Below, one piece after another: positions 44,501-56,394 of a stretch of 64,000 nt of DNA (the stretch's first letter is position 1; each line of letters starts with the position of its first letter). The DNA comes from Angiostrongylus vasorum (taxonomy: Eukaryota > Nematoda > Chromadorea > Rhabditida > Metastrongylidae): contig JADANN010000298.1 in the NCBI GenBank assembly GCA_018806985.1, positions 124,001-188,000 on the forward strand. The letters are read 5' to 3'. A program made the translations under genes and the position numbers. Under the pieces are notes generated by a model. It made no database searches. It was not told where the DNA came from and worked only from the letters and a program-made list of their open reading frames with translations.

Positions 44501-46195
44501 TGCGCACATCATCGTAAACATATGACTGGAGCTTGTGATCCTTCAGATATGCACTGACACGCGATCCGTCCTTAAAAATGAAACAATTCATAGCTGACTC
44601 AAAACAATAGAACTACAAGTAGGGTGTTTCTTTTGATATAAGGACCGTTGCCCAGCCCGAAAACTAGTGCGTTTTCAAGTGAACGCTTCCTTGAAAAAAA
44701 CAACCTTCAACAGTACCGTCATACGTGTAATGGATACTTGGGTACTTGCACGGTCCCGTCTTCGGAGTTTTACTGGTTTAGCCAGTGTGGTTCCCTGGAG
44801 TCCCGATGTCAACCTAGCCAATATCAGTCCCAGGTCGTCACCACCACAGCCAGTCGCCGACGTTGTGGATCAGAGGGAGACTTTTTACCATGTGACTAGT
44901 TTGATAACAGGATGGTGGTGTGGTGGATCCAAGTATTAGTTTGCTCTTAGCTGGGCTTCCTGGTGAAAACGCCGAACTCCTCAGCTTGAGAGTCTTTGCT
45001 GGGTGAATGAATCCCCACGCTGTACATCGCAGCCCGACACATAGGAACACCTCCCAGCTGCGATGAGGCGGTAAACTGTTGGGAGATATACGTGGATTAA
45101 AGAATGTTAGCCACAGCTGAATAGCACGTAACACTAGCCTAGGAAAATAACTTGGAAAAAACAAGTTAAACCACAACGAAAACTTAAGAGGCGTGATATG
45201 ACAGGCTACAACTGACCTCTTCTTCAATAGTCTGATTCAGCGGATCTACCAAAGGAACTATTTTTCCCTCGTCATTCTTCGTGAGATAGTAACCAAGTCC
45301 CATAGTTGCGACACCAGCGGCTGCGATATGGAAATATGATGGGAATGTACTAAGCTTACCAGCAACGGTATGGTCAATGAGATCCACAAAACCTCTGAAA
45401 TGAAACCCGTTTACTGGAACGTAGCAATATTCTAAGCTCAATTTTTTTTTGATTTAGTAACATTTAGTAACACCATTTAGCATCGCTTTCTTCTTATAAT
45501 GCATTCCGTCCGTCTAGGTTTTTGCAAAAGGTACTCATCGAAAACAAAAATAAGACTGGTTCATCACTGTTACAGCAGAAAAAAAAACACTTTAAACTAT
45601 AAATTTAGTGATACATCATAGTAATTTGATTGGCTTACACCTTTAGTGGCATGGCTTTCAGCGCTTAACAGTTCATTCATTTCTTTCTTTCATAACTACT
45701 GTTTGAAAAAAATCTTCTTATATAGGTTTTACTGTATCTTGAGGATACCACGTCACCTCAGTGACATTCTAGATGCCAGTCAAACGTGGTTTTGCTTGGA
45801 ATCATAGGGTAACCGAGTTCGAGGATTCCCAGACTTTCAGCAGATACGACCGTCCGCTCCGTACGATCCTGGCTGCTCTGTGATTAGGACTCCTATCGGA
45901 CGGTCGTGATCTTTTAATTAGATGACTAAACAAGATCGACGTAGGAGACCAAATGAGTGGTTTATAATAGCCATTTAAAACAACCTTAACTAAACAAAGG
46001 AGTAAAAATGAAACAGATTAATAGGACATAGATCCACCTAGGGTAACACTAACATGTAAGAAGTCTGAAGTTCATTTAAGTAAATAAAACTTTCTTCTAA
46101 GGTCACAGAATGGGTTCAAACAACTCCAAGCACTGAGTATAGTGAAAAGCTCACCTGCACTGTGAAAGCATCCAAACCGCAGTATCCCTCATCAT
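41582..46195 (-). CDS. Long-chain acyl-CoA synthetase, ACSL type (7 exons)
   Basis: Activates long-chain fatty acids to acyl-CoA through an acyl-AMP intermediate, normally on the ER or mitochondrial outer membrane. Exons: 46195-46155, 45394-45217, 44570-44385, 43985-43884, 43356-42316, 42236-42066 and 41986-41582. All phases agree, giving 707 aa against 698 for human ACSL1. A hydrophobic anchor lies at residues 34-51. AMP-binding motifs: P-loop '[16 protein letters not shown]' (about 285-300), 'EGYGQTE' (about 465), 'GWLHTGDIG' (about 543), '[19 protein letters not shown]' (about 562-580), and C-terminal '[10 protein letters not shown]'. All key residues are present, so it should be active. 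Exon 1 (41 nt, starting MMRDTAVW) rests only on phase, a CCCAG acceptor before the ATG and total length; otherwise translation could begin at Met 45. Introns hold an RTE derivative (44.7-45.1 kb) and a SINE-1 (43.5 kb). Confidence 0.92.
43487..43757 (-). mobile_element. SINE-1 copy in an ACSL intron
   Basis: Tail at the left ('aaaggacagagctctcggtg'), core 'accccggatggatggagggt', head at the right ending 'ccaccgcgccacatg'. The SINE lies antisense relative to the plus strand and sense relative to the ACSL transcript. Confidence 0.83.
44690..45092 (-). mobile_element. Non-autonomous RTE derivative in an ACSL intron
   Basis: Reverse orientation. 'gcagctgggaggtgttccta', 'tctcaagctgaggagttcgg' and 'cgggactccagggaaccaca' on the minus strand match the copies near 10.4 and 59.7 kb. 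The 3' end near 44700 is shortened. Confidence 0.65.
45843..45911. repeat. GC-rich 11-bp hairpin in ACSL intron 1
   Basis: 'acgaccgtccg' (45846-45856) and 'cggacggtcgt' (45897-45907) are perfect reverse complements around a 40-base loop. Flanking GAT/ATC pairs extend the stem with one bulge. Confidence 0.7.
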
Positions 46196-47305
46196 GCTGG
46201 GTACGTGAAAACCTTTCTCAATTCCAACTCAAGGAAAAAGGGATTCAATGTCACCTTTCAAAAACTAGAAATGAACGAAGCAGTAAACGAGATAAGTATC
46301 CTAAACATAAATGAGCTAAATAGCGGAGTTCAGGAGTTCATGTAAAACAGAAGCAAAGAAGAAATACCACTGAAGGTAAGAAGAAGACAGTATCAATTGG
46401 ATTTCACGTCATGGAAAAACAGTATACTTTGGACAACTCTAACGGTCCCTTGTACTAAGACGTAACGGAGTAATTTAATTTGGCCCTATCATAGCCTATA
46501 GAATTCTCCTCTACACATACTACACATATCAACAAAGTGGTCCGCGTATTTCGCACATCCTCAGATGGCGAATAGGGACTAAATGAGGACCAAAGGATGG
46601 ACAAAAGAGGGAATTTAAGTGTCCTGTGGCATAGGGAGGTTGAAGAAACAGGTTCCTCTTCATGATGTAGTAGATTGTACATTGCCTAAACAAGTAATCC
46701 GTGTTTTGCGTCCCTCATTCCGATTATAGCTCCTACAATATTCTTCCAGAACTCCACATTGAAGCAAATGGTACATACTTGGGGGGCTGAACACAATGGT
46801 TTCCAACGAATAAGCCTGACAACTACTAGAAGCGAGCACCCGTAATGTCACCAAACCACCTCTAAAATGACGAAACCGAGACTGGGAGAAAGCAGGGCCA
46901 CTAATGTTTCTTTTATGAGAATTCATTACACTGAAGCAGAATCCCACGAATAAACAGCGATGGTAACGTATCCTAAAACCAATACGCTATCACTACACCA
47001 CACCCCGAAATAGGGCAAAACTTTAATAATGTGGGAAGATCGTAAACACCATTAGTAGGGAAAAACAACGACACGACAGTAACAAGAACAGCTTGTTCTC
47101 TCTACAAACTCAATCGCAAGTGCACTACTACTCACTAATGGATCTTGTCCGAATGAAAAGTTTACGCTCCGTTAAGACATTCGCGTTTTTCGCCGATTTT
47201 TCGATAACTGCTTAGAATTCTTCCATGACTGAAGTACTTGAGAAATTGATGATTTAACACGCTTATAGAACAGGATTCCCACTATTATAATGGTATACAC
47301 AGAAT
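46196..47305. other. No recognisable gene
   Basis: Sequence upstream of the ACSL gene. Promoter elements are not recognisable. Confidence 0.4.
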
Positions 47306-47307
47306 CA

Positions 47308-47592
47308 TTAGGTCGCATGTAGTGCAGTGGTCGGAGCCGCCCTGTAACACAAACGTGGAATCGATCCTCGCGCCCATAGCCTACCAAGCCTTCCATCCCT
47401 CCGGGGTCGGAAAATTGGTACCATCCTTGTCTGGGAGGATAGCAGCACTGGCTCGATACATCGGTAGGCCACGGTGAGTCATTGTAAAGGTCAGATATGC
47501 ATTCAATCACCTCCAAACGATGCTTAGTGAAGTGGAATGTATGGCGCATCCCTCTGGGATTAATCAACGCCTCGAGCCTTAGAGCTTTTATA
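47308..47592 (+). mobile_element. SINE-1 copy (tRNA-derived)
   Basis: Head 'gtcgcatgtagtgcagtggt', B box 'tggaatcgatcct', core 'aagccttccatccctccggg', tail 'gatacatcggtaggccacgg' to 'agccttagagctttt'. The 148-codon antisense frame here is part of the repeat. Confidence 0.85.
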
Positions 47593-47954
47593 TGGTATCC
47601 CTGAGATGTTCTTTGCATTCAAAACTTGTTGGAGATCCATGTTTCCGGAGAAAAAAATCCAAATACGAATTCGAATTTTGCTAAACACTTGAAGAGAAAC
47701 GCGCCAGCAGCCAGCATCATTGTCGCATTTAATATCACCCGGTTCCAGTGGACAAAGTCTCACTTGTTGAACTGTTTCTAGACAAAGAAAGAACGAACTA
47801 GTACGCTTCTTATCTTGAAAGAACCAGAACTTCACCATATTTTTCTCTTCTAAACACATTTCTGAAGAAAAAAACCTATAAGAAACGAACTTGAAGGACT
47901 ATAGGCTTTGCTACAACTAATAAAATCAGTAATGTTTACAGTTGAAGTTGTTTT

Positions 47955-48118
47955 AAGTTGTGTTACAACACCCTGGGACAGACTTTGGCCTGGCTGACCT
48001 TGGGACTCCAAGGGACCACAATGGCTAAACCAGCAAAATCCCAAAAAATGGGAATTATGCTGGAGCCCGCACAAGCAGTGAACACGGGCCGTCGAAGTAT
48101 CCAAGTAAGCTACAGCAC
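47955..48118 (+). mobile_element. Non-autonomous RTE derivative, 5'-truncated
   Basis: Starts inside the shared block: 'gacagactttggcctggctg', 'ttgggactccaagggaccac', then the internal junction 'aaaaaatgggaattatgctg', and the tail 'gcagtgaacacgggcc' to 'caagtaagc'. Confidence 0.65.
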
Positions 48119-48502
48119 AAAGGAGTCCATCAGTTTTTCATATGGACTATAAGAATACATATTCTTGAAAAAAGACCTAGCAGAACGAAGTTCTCCTCTA
48201 TTTTAACAGAATATTTTAGCAGGGCCATCACTTTTATTGATCGATTAGCTATGGAACCCTGAATGAATAATGGGCACCACATTATCGCCACGACCATACA
48301 CATAAAAAAAATTAGTTGTCCAGTACTATGTGGGTTTTTCTTTGCAAAAGATCAGTGATGAAGTTATGTGATTTAACTGACCACATACATGACGGCTAGA
48401 ACAAAAAAAGACCAGGAAAGAACTCGCATCAATCAAGTAAATAGTTATTTACCTGCCTTTCTACTTGCTGCATCCACAGTCATAAATCCATAAAATCCTG
48501 AG

Positions 48503-48931
48503 ATGGTGCATAAGGTGTTCAGTGACAACAAAAACGTTGACAATCCTCAAATCAAGCATACTTTCGATGAAGCTTCTTGTAGTTTTCAAAGTATTCTCAG
48601 GCTGAGGATGACTCTCTGCGATGATTCTCGTCGTCATTCCTTCCTTTCTTATGAGTACGTGAACCTGTGGTCCCGATTCAAAACGATTTTCGATGATGTC
48701 CGAACATTGGCTAGCACTCATCCAGAAAAAGCTGACGATGTGAAAAACATACGCTTCTGGGACGACAATCTCGAACACTCACTCAAATCCACTTGTAATC
48801 GTCGCTGGAAAACCCTAGCATACTCAGAGACGCTCCTAAGAAACTTGTTCCTCATCTCAGTCAGGATTCGACAAGTAAATTCTAATCATGAAAGTTCAAT
48901 GAACGTAAAAAGTACACGTCAGGACTGATCG
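48503..48931 (+). CDS. Hypothetical ORF of 141 codons, unplaced
   Basis: Open from ATG to TGA. Composition is mixed and not obviously repeat-derived ('FDDVRTLASTHPEKADDVKN'). The opposite strand is also open for 105 codons across the same stretch. I see no domain, signal peptide, matching repeat or flanking exon. It may be chance, a relic of an unknown mobile element or a single-exon gene. Confidence 0.2.
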
Positions 48932-51350
48932 CTTTGCCCATATGGACAGTACAACACACTTTGAACCAGCAAGACCAAACCAGGTAGGTGAATTCGGTAC
49001 GAATTTACTCGATTCGGCAAAAGTATAGACTAACAAGGGCAAAGAACAGAAGAACACTACTAGTTCTTCCTTTTTTGGCAGTCAACTTTCCCACATGGAA
49101 ATCGGGGAAAAGTCGCCAAGTTCTAGGAGAAGGGTGACAATTTGCAAACGTAAAACGAGAGGACAGGTTTGATTACACAGCGTGACGATATCATAACCGG
49201 TGTCCAAAGACTATAAGAGATAGGTTTCAAATCAATGCCAATTAAGCGAATACATGATAACTGTCGAGATCAAATCTCTAGTTCGGAAAAGCCCAGAACA
49301 ATTTCGAAATCGATATCATATGATTCTAAAGCGAGAAGTTAGAAAGGTTACATAAATAATGGATGAACAACAAGACTATGATCGGAACCACAATGATTAA
49401 TCGACTATTTCGGCGGAGGCAGAAGGTTTTGAGTAAACAGTAAACAGACTGGCTGCTATGCCCCGAACGGGAACTTTCGTGCCAGGGCCCATCCCATCAC
49501 GCAAAAAGATGGATATGTCCTGGGAGGTGAGGTGTGTGGACATCGGATGGGAACAGTATCCATCTGTATGGCTCCTTCAACTGAGAGAAATGGCTTTTTT
49601 TAAGGAACAGTCACCTAATCAGTAACGCTTATGGCCAAGTGCATTTCTTTTCTTTCTAGACTCGATCATGTTAGTCATGTAGGACCTTTTTTTCAAGTGT
49701 TGTAGTTTTTGTTCGTTACTATGATTCAGACGCTATGCAGTATTACCAGTTATCGCTTAAAGTTAAATGTGTTGGAGCAGTCTTGATATTTGTCTATTCC
49801 TTAGTTGGAAAGTTCTCATGAAGAGGAATTTGATTTTGCCGCTTGGGTTTGTTTTCACTTCATTTGAACTCTCAAAACGATGCTCCCAGACAGTGTCAAA
49901 AAGGATGTTTTCATAAGTTGAGTATTCAATAAGTGAAAACAAAGCGAATGGGTCAAGCTTTTTCCAAACAAACGGATGGTTATCGTGACATGCGGGGCCT
50001 ACCACGATTGCTAAGCCACATCTACTTACTTTCGCATGTGGGTTTATCGATGGGACGACTGCAGAGTTTACCTTGTTCTAAAACTAGTTTTCGGTTTCAG
50101 TTTATGGTTTTACCATAGCGAATGTGTAGGACGACTTTGCACAAGAAGCTTTTATGTAATTACTATACTCTTTGAAGAGCTAAAAGAGCACAGAGTTTTC
50201 TGTTACTTTAGCGCAGGGGGCCCGAATATCAACAGAAACACTTGAACAGCCTACTTTTCCATGAATCATTCAGCGTTTGTCATCACTTTTGCAAAGTTTC
50301 ATACATAATTGTCACATCGATTTCTAGAATGTTGTTATAATGTCGTTCCAAGAAATGTCGTCGCTTTCCATCTGTGCTGAAGTTCATTAGTCCCCTACAT
50401 ACATGCTTTTCTCTATGATTGGCAGTCCTTTTTCTGCTAGTCGAAACCTTCTGAGATATCACTCACAACAGAAAACTCTTGGAGTGAAAGTTCTAGAAGT
50501 TTCTTTTTAGACAAAAAATGCGCTCTGCTTTGCAAAATCTAAGGGGTCTCATTTACGAGCGCAGTTATTCGTAACCTAGCAAACCAATGGTCAGTAGCCG
50601 TTGACATGACGCAGTTCACGTTCACTTTATTTCTTTTAGGTGGCATAAAATTAAAACACCATCATTGTTTGGATAGTCGGATATTTTCAAAGTCAATAGT
50701 AGTGCATGTGGATAGCACTTGGTTTCCTTCGTGCGTGCATTTACAATGAAGCATCGTAGGCACACGGGTGATTAGCTCTAGAGAAGGAAATACACTCAAG
50801 GTTATGTAGAAGAAACGTGCGATCAGATTTCTGAATAGTGGTGGTTCATTGATGCTTAACTATTTCCCAGAACTGGAAAGCACTGGAGAACAGTAACAGG
50901 ATTCCTGTAAAGATATGAATCAGTGCTGAACTTGACATCGCTACTCGACAGCTATGGACAGTAGAAGCACTTCGTTACTTACTATGGTCTACCTAACATC
51001 ATCTTCCTGTCAACCTACCTAGTAGCGAACAACATTTGTACATATGACTAAAAAGATTGGAAACAAGAGTTAAGTGGAAAGAGAACGGCAGTGGACTAGT
51101 GCGTAAAACCACAAGGGTTAGGAGCATTGCACCGCAAGCTCCTCGGATGACCGACCTCGTACTAACCTTGGCATTTATCAGTAAGTATATGTATTCTTCA
51201 CGAGCTGATAAGAGCACGCCAATATGACGTTTATTCCGCGATAGTCTACATTTCGGTGGGCTTTCCCTTTATTCAGTTCTTTTTTTCAGAGCTGGAAAAA
51301 ATTCATGTCAACACATAGACTGTTTGTGCAAATATTTTCATGGTTTTGAC
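48932..51350. other. No recognisable gene or repeat
   Basis: Only short frames on both strands; no known repeat family recognised apart from the degraded PLE trace near 51.25 kb. Confidence 0.4.
51222..51300 (-). mobile_element. Degraded Penelope-like terminal repeat trace
   Basis: 'acgtttattccgcgatagtc' and 'acatttcggtgggctttccc' followed by 'ttcagagctggaaaa' recall the PLE hammerhead region, but no core box is intact. Confidence 0.35.
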
Positions 51351-51384
51351 TGAAAAAGGACCAAGCGCCTACAGTCCAACAGCG

Positions 51385-52215
51385 TAGTGAATAGCTCTTC
51401 AAAAAACAACCACCTTCAGTCCAATTGTTTAGTAAGTGAGACTACCCGCAGAGATTTCGTATGGGACGAAGAATCGTGATGCTTGAGGTCAAAAGACTGA
51501 CTTGAGATGTGGGAGGAAGTCACCCATAACTAAGAACGATTTGCGATTCAATTCCCTGTATTTGGAATTCACCAAAAACCTCTTACTAGTTCCCAGAGAT
51601 CCCTGTGATACCCGAGATCCCTGTGCTATGATCGTAGGTTTGACCACGAAATCTTCGCTCCTATAGCTTTTTGTTTCATATGTGACCGAGATGATTCAGA
51701 CCCAAACGTTCTTAGAATTCGTGGAACAGGATGCCATATTAACGACGATATGCCAGCCCACCAAAAAACAATAGCGGTGGTTTATATATTTCTATAATCA
51801 TCTGCTTACAAAGTGCTCCTAAATGGACAGAATTTCGGTGAGACGGTTATGACCGAATGGATAAAAAAATATGAATAATGAATCTGGAACGTCGTTTTCC
51901 GACGAAGACAACTATCCATTTGGTTCAGAGCGGATATTTGCGATGACCTTCCAATACGCTCAATGTGTTTTCACAGATCATGAGACCACTAATGGCCCAT
52001 ATACCACGCCACTAAGGTGAACGGATAGTCCCTGAGATATAAGGGAACTGAAACAAAAAGCTTACCTTATCAGTAGTTGCAGACGACTTGTTTTACAGTC
52101 TGCTCCTTCCTGAGTAGGTGAATCTGTAAATAAGAATTTCTCATGGGAAATTCGCCGTATTTGAACACACAGTCTTATGAAAATTACCAGTTTGGCACTA
52201 AGGTAAATTATGTTA
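51385..52215 (+). repeat. Long dispersed repeat, copy 1 (about 830 bp)
   Basis: Collinear with 62845-63610: shared marks include 'agtgagactacccgc' / 'agtgagactgtccgc', 'tgaccacgaaatcttc' / 'tgaccacaaaatcttc', 'ttcagagcggatatttgcga' / 'ttcagagcggaagtttgcga' and 'gatcatgagacca' / 'gactatgagacca'. No coding capacity is left in either copy. Confidence 0.7.
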
Positions 52216-53795
52216 CGGACTGGTAATGAGGAACAAATTGAGTTGTACAATAGCGCAAAGTGGGCGCAGCGAATGCACTACGACTCAGAGGCGGTATTTT
52301 TACCAAAGAACAGATCCTTTAAGAAGTACAGATTGTACTTTACGAATAGGACTGACAATGACGAAAATACACGAGGGATGTACTAGATAACAGATTAATT
52401 CCATGTGTGCTTCACATGAAAATGGTAGACTTGGATCACCCACATAGAAGTTGTCGCTTTAGTCTCCTGATTTCTTAATGATAGGTAATCATTATTGAAA
52501 CACAACGTGTATGGATATTACTAAGGATGGGAAAACTGAACCATTTAAAGGAGTGCAATGGCACAAAATGAATCCTATCAACCACCGACAAGAGATGGTA
52601 TCGATTACTGTCACCGATGACAACAAATTTAACCGCCAGTGAAGATCAAGAAAACTGTACTGTGGTACTCAGTGGATAAGGAGAAAGGAGAAGAACTTGT
52701 GATAGGACATCGACGTAAAAACATGCTTTACATGAGCGTTGGCTGTTTGTGAATTTCCATTATCAGACGGATTATGAGGCGTGTCATTCACTACAGTGTG
52801 ACTAAGCCAGTATCAAAATGATCGCCCCTAGATCTCCGTCGAAAATCTTCCGGAAGCGCGCTACTTGCAAAGTTTATGACAAAATACGTGACCTCGAGAG
52901 TTTTCATGAAAAATCGAAGGATACCATGAGGAGTAGAACTTCGGACATTATTGACGTTCTTCATAGTTACCACAGAAAAGTAGTAGAATAGTTGTTGTTA
53001 GTTGAAGAGATCGGCATTTGTTGTAGAAGTTCCCGGATTCCTAACATTGTCCGTAGCATTGTCAGGTTACCGCTCTACTGGTAGGTATTGCAGTCAATAA
53101 CTTCATATATCATGTATGTGTATTACTTCATTTACGAAATGGTGGACTGAGCATCACTTAGAAGGTAGCGACTATTGAAGATGACATCATAGCGAATCGA
53201 TAACGAAGTTGTCATCAGGCAGCATTCCTCAACCCAATGACGTTCATGCATTCTGTGGCAAGTGTGGGTGGCACCATTCTTATATGAATCAGTTATACTA
53301 CGCAGTGCTATTCCATTCGTGTGCAATGCTTATATCTCTACATCATGACAAGGAACTTACCAAATGCTTCATTCTTCTTACATCTCCACTATGGGTGAAA
53401 AGTTGAATACGTGGACCTTGTCATAATTTCTACTTGAAAACCGATAATTTGCTTCCCGAATAGTATTTTCTTTTCCTAAACCATCGAGGTAACCCTGGGA
53501 TTCTTCATGTCGTCACCAAAAGCATTCGTTGTTCCATTTGAATTGGAAAGAGCTTTGTCACCCTACAACTAGGCCGCTACCATAATATGATTCCCGGAAA
53601 TGGCTTGTTGCCTTAACTGGGGCTCGGATGGAAATGTCGAATTCATTCTTGTTTTGAGAAAAATGAGTCGCCGTCGTACAACGCAATTCGACACCCTTGA
53701 ACACCCACAGGCCGCGACGAGTCGCTAAACCATTGGTTTGGGCTGATAAGCGGCGATCATTTCATCCTTCGAAATCTATGAAGTTTGATGCACAC
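52216..53795. other. No recognisable gene or repeat
   Basis: Short frames only. Confidence 0.4.
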
Positions 53796-53799
53796 TTCA

Positions 53800-54050
53800 A
53801 CTATAAGGATGCTGAGATATGAGCAAAACCTGGAACCTTCAGCTGGGGCCTTGAATGCGCGATTACTCTTTCCGGGGGCTTAAGTACTATCCAACACACC
53901 AACTGATACCTTTGTTTCGCTTTTTCTCTCAGCCAGTTTTTCACTCTAACAGCGCTATCAGCAATCACCCGTTAGCGGGAAATGATCTGGGCAGCACAAA
54001 TGAGCATTGGACCTAGTTAAATTGAAGCTGCAATCAAAAATCGCAACGCT
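53800..54050 (-). mobile_element. SINE-2 copy, diverged
   Basis: 'gctgagatatgagcaaaacc' at the left, 'ctttttctctcagccagttt' in the middle and 'atcagcaatcacccgttagc' at the right. Reverse orientation. Confidence 0.65.
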
Positions 54051-54099
54051 TAACATCTATTTGGTGCCTATTCTCCTTGCTTATAGCACCATTAGAGTA

Positions 54100-54225
54100 A
54101 AAAACTGTCTGAGAGAAAGGCAAAACAGAACTCCTGCTGGTGCAGCGGACAACACGTGAGGCCCCCGGAAATGATAACACTGGGCTCGAATCGCACCTGG
54201 GGTTCGGAGTTTTGCTCATATATTA
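54100..54225 (+). mobile_element. SINE-2 copy, short, with tRNA-like boxes
   Basis: A-box-like 'ctggtgcagcggacaacacg' and B-box-like 'gggctcgaatcgcacc' are both present in plus orientation, followed by 'gttttgctcatatatta'. It faces the copy just upstream. Confidence 0.55.
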
Positions 54226-54231
54226 CCGTCT

Positions 54232-54525
54232 TCGAAGGGCGCATGTGCCGCTGTGGTTGGAGGCGCCACTACGATACACACGTGGAATCGATCCTCGAGC
54301 CCATGGTTTATCAAGCCTTCCATCCCTCAGGGGTCGGCAAATTAGTACCAAACTTGTCTGGGAGGATAGCAGCACTGGCTCGATACATCGGTAGGCCACC
54401 ACGAGTCATTATGAAAGACAGAAATGCATTCAATGACCTCCAACGATGCTCAATGAAGTCGAATGCATGGCGCATCCCTCAGGGGATTGATCAACGCCCA
54501 GAGCTTTATCCTTTATCCTTTTATT
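54232..54525 (+). mobile_element. SINE-1 copy (tRNA-derived)
   Basis: Head 'gcatgtgccgctgtggttgg', B box 'tggaatcgatcct', core 'aagccttccatccctcaggg', tail 'tacatcggtaggccaccacg' to 'tatcctttatccttttatt'. Confidence 0.87.
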
Positions 54526-54734
54526 ACCATCCTTTGTGGTTGTGTTTCACGTAATACTATGCCATGAAAGAAGAGTAGGCAGTAGACAAAGGTTGAACAC
54601 TTGAACTAGTTGGCTAACGTGAACTACAATTTCGTTTTACATAAGTCTAAGTCTTTGAGGCACATTTAAACATTGGAAAAACTCCGAAGCCAAAAAAAAG
54701 TGGACTCAAAGCTATATATCGTTCACAGTGTTCG

Positions 54735-55150
54735 CCTCTACGGTTCGGGTAGAGCAGTGGTAGGTGTGGCACCCAGTTAGCAAGGCCATGATTTCAGCAC
54801 GAGGCAGGCCAATCAAACCTGCGACCCAACGGCATAGGGGGTGTTTCTGCGATAGGCTTCTGAGATCAACGCACTCTTTGCAATCCACAAAAGCCGACGA
54901 CTACCTGTGATGAAGATCCGGAAAGGTCCTAGTGTGACTATCCCAGGATTCCAGGAAGGATTCACTCTACAAGCATTCAACGCATCTGTTAACACACCCG
55001 AGATCCTCAAGAAACAACCGAACCTATGCGGAAATGTGAAGATTTTCATGGATGATAGAGGAAAGAACTCGACTGCATGAAGTGCAGGGGGCTCGCAGAA
55101 TGGGTGAGTTCGAGTGAAGTAAAATAAAGCAACAAATAATAAAATATCCA
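54735..55150. other. tRNA-like head followed by unrecognised sequence
   Basis: 'cgggtagagcagtggtaggt' near 54750 resembles an A box; no clear B box follows. The remainder is compositionally richer in GC than its surroundings but matches nothing else in the window. Confidence 0.25.
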
Positions 55151-55289
55151 CTGCTTCCTCTGCTTCTTCGACATCACTCGTGCGTCTATGAAATCATTTG
55201 CTTTCATTGCTTTCGCGGGTGCGATCACTGCAGAGGTTTTTAATACGATCGTTGGGCCACCAATCATCACGAGTAGTGCGAGCACTATC

Positions 55290-56390
55290 CATTATCTGTA
55301 TTTCGCTTCCGATGTCTACCTTGTGCATTTCGAAAGCGGAGTAACATAATAAGTTATGAAATAAGGAGTGCTTATTTGTACCAGTTGTATACTAGGAGAC
55401 ATCGTTCGGGCGCTTTATGTGGAACGGATAGAAATCTTAGATGATCGGTGCCCTCTCTGAGAGAGACCCAAACGCATCCCTATGCTTCTTCCTTCTGCAT
55501 AGTTCCTCTTCCATATCGTTTTTGATATTCATGGAACGCCTTTAGATAAACAAACGATGTGATCCCGATTATTAGAGAACCATTGGCTTCTAGTTTTCGC
55601 ATTCATTACGTTCCATAGATTTCAGCGAAGAGGCCGTGTTCTTACTTTAACGGTAATTTCATTCAGTAGCTATAGCTCAAAATAATTTGTTTGTGGACAC
55701 CTCAATTCATAATGAGTTTTACTCACTTAGTCAGTGGATTCTACAGATAACTTCGAAAAAAAAACTTCGGACTTCAAGCTGACTAAGAATACCAAAGGAA
55801 AACTAAACTAACGACATAAAAAGTCTACTTAAAAAGCTTAAAAAGACTAGGCAAGGACTTAAAGGATCTCAAAAAAGCCGGGAAAAAAACTAAAGAAAAC
55901 CTAGTTAAAATTAGTTCAGCTAACAGGCTTATCAAAGTCCAGGAAAATTTTGACTACTAGCAATAAAAAGAGAGCGATCTAATTCGACAGCTTGAGTGAA
56001 GAAGATGTCACTCGGGTTTCACCAGCCTCCACGTACATAATCTTTGGGCTATCATACTATAAACATCATAATTTTAGTAAATCAAGTCGTTGACTAGGAA
56101 GGGTTTCGATGGTTTAACTTGACCGTTAGCTTATCACATTTTGCCACAGGCGTCGTCAAAGTGCTGAATAACGTAAATAAAGGCATGTCATCAAACGTAC
56201 GCTCATGTCAGTGTGAATAACATTGTGCCTGTACTTTTATCTGCATCTGCCACCAAAGAAAAAAGGCACCAACATCACTCAACCTCATCGCTAACAAAAG
56301 GCGACCCTTTACATACTGTAGATACCTGAACGTTTCCAGGGATAGAAATGGTTTAGATGCGACAATTAATTTGAATGAGAAGTCTGGCGA
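55290..56390. other. No recognisable gene or repeat
   Basis: Includes a purine-rich 'taaaaag' stretch near 55800-55910; no gene seen. Confidence 0.4.
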
Positions 56391-56394
56391 TCAT

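Noticed and set aside
47172..47618. 148-codon minus-strand frame
   Set aside because: Mostly antisense SINE-1 sequence.
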